Source of the DNA: Strongylocentrotus purpuratus
Taxonomy: Eukaryota > Echinodermata > Echinoidea > Camarodonta > Strongylocentrotidae
Assembly: GCF_000002235.5 (NCBI RefSeq)
Contig: NW_022145607.1
Span: 35,935,029-35,999,028 of the forward strand
Length of the DNA stretch: 64,000 nucleotides
Reading direction: 5' to 3'
In this document: piece by piece, positions 63,573 through 64,000 of the stretch
Numbering within the stretch: position 1 is the stretch's first letter
Layout: each line of letters begins with the position of its first letter
Program-made: the position numbers and the translations under genes
Notes under the pieces: model-generated
Told to the model about the DNA's origin: nothing
What the model saw: only the letters and a program-made list of their open reading frames with translations
The model's database searches: none

Positions 63573-64000
63573 CAATGATATAAAAGACTTCTTAACTACA
63601 CACTCTTATCTTCACACAGTGCTTTTTAATGTCTACCCGCTTGCTCCATGGGCCTAGATTTATATTATCATTATACTTTTCATTTCCCAAATATGCTTTC
63701 TTTCTCGTAACTTTAGTTGTTGTTTTTCACAATGTATTTAGTTTTTACGGGCTGCCCACTTTGATCAGTCAAAGGGTTTCAAAACAATTGGCAATAATTA
63801 ATCCTATTTACCGACCCGTCATAGTTAAGGGGAAAAATGTTTTGAACCAATATTAATGAAAATTGCAAAATTTAACAGAAAAATGACAGATTTGTACACA
63901 AAAATAGTGACTTGATATCTTAAATCGGGTTGCTAATTTAAAGACTAGTTAATGATGATTAGTTAGTTCAATTAAATCTAGGCCTGAGTCATGTCGGGAT
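63573..64000. other. Right window edge, nothing recognised
   Basis: AT-rich. A short open frame at 63629-63856 has no recognisable family features. Confidence 0.45.

Overview
This window is eukaryotic nuclear DNA, AT-rich, intron-bearing and full of short transposon-derived repeats and microsatellites. The gene set (RPF2, akirin, one RSK-type kinase) and repeat style (many small TTAA-flanked elements, tRNA-derived SINEs, poly-G tracts, an APE-type LINE) suggest a marine invertebrate deuterostome, most likely an echinoderm. That placement is inference; no rRNA or mitochondrial sequence is present to confirm it.

Three protein-coding genes can be supported exon by exon with GT-AG borders and continuous reading phase. 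(1) Positions 446-1368, plus strand: the last two coding exons of the ribosome-biogenesis factor RPF2, ending in a lysine-rich tail. (2) Positions 9792-15871, minus strand: a complete five-exon akirin gene (211 codons plus stop), including an 11-base final exon that supplies the family's conserved Tyr-Val-Ser ending. (3) Positions 31338-61655, minus strand: sixteen exons, including the terminal one, of a p90 ribosomal S6 kinase (RSK). They cover most of the N-terminal AGC kinase, the regulatory linker, the whole C-terminal CaMK-like kinase and the ERK-docking tail. The N-terminal start lies beyond the right edge. The genes have separate cellular roles (60S ribosome assembly, nuclear transcription cofactor, ERK-pathway kinase) and nothing suggests coordinated function.

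Most of the rest is mobile DNA. Positions 16.2-24.1 kb form a gene-free repeat island with two hAT-like non-autonomous elements (perfect or near-perfect 8-bp target duplications) that share an internal ~110-bp repeat. The island is bounded by an identical ~110-bp inverted repeat. The large RSK intron (45.5-61.6 kb) carries a LINE with a long intact endonuclease/reverse transcriptase frame in the opposite orientation to RSK. The LINE sits inside a ~157-bp tandem array whose units contain nuclear-receptor-type DR1 motifs. At least four families of TTAA-flanked MITEs, several palindromic MITEs and about seven tRNA-related SINE copies or fragments are scattered through introns and intergenic DNA.

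I found no obviously new multi-gene system. The most interesting observations are structural: exon-edge segments of akirin and RSK duplicated beside repeats, an identical inverted sequence near the akirin promoter, a DR1-rich tandem array split by a LINE, a tRNA-like core shared by two different MITE backgrounds, a MITE holding a reverse-transcriptase relic, and a MITE abutting the RPF2 splice donor.
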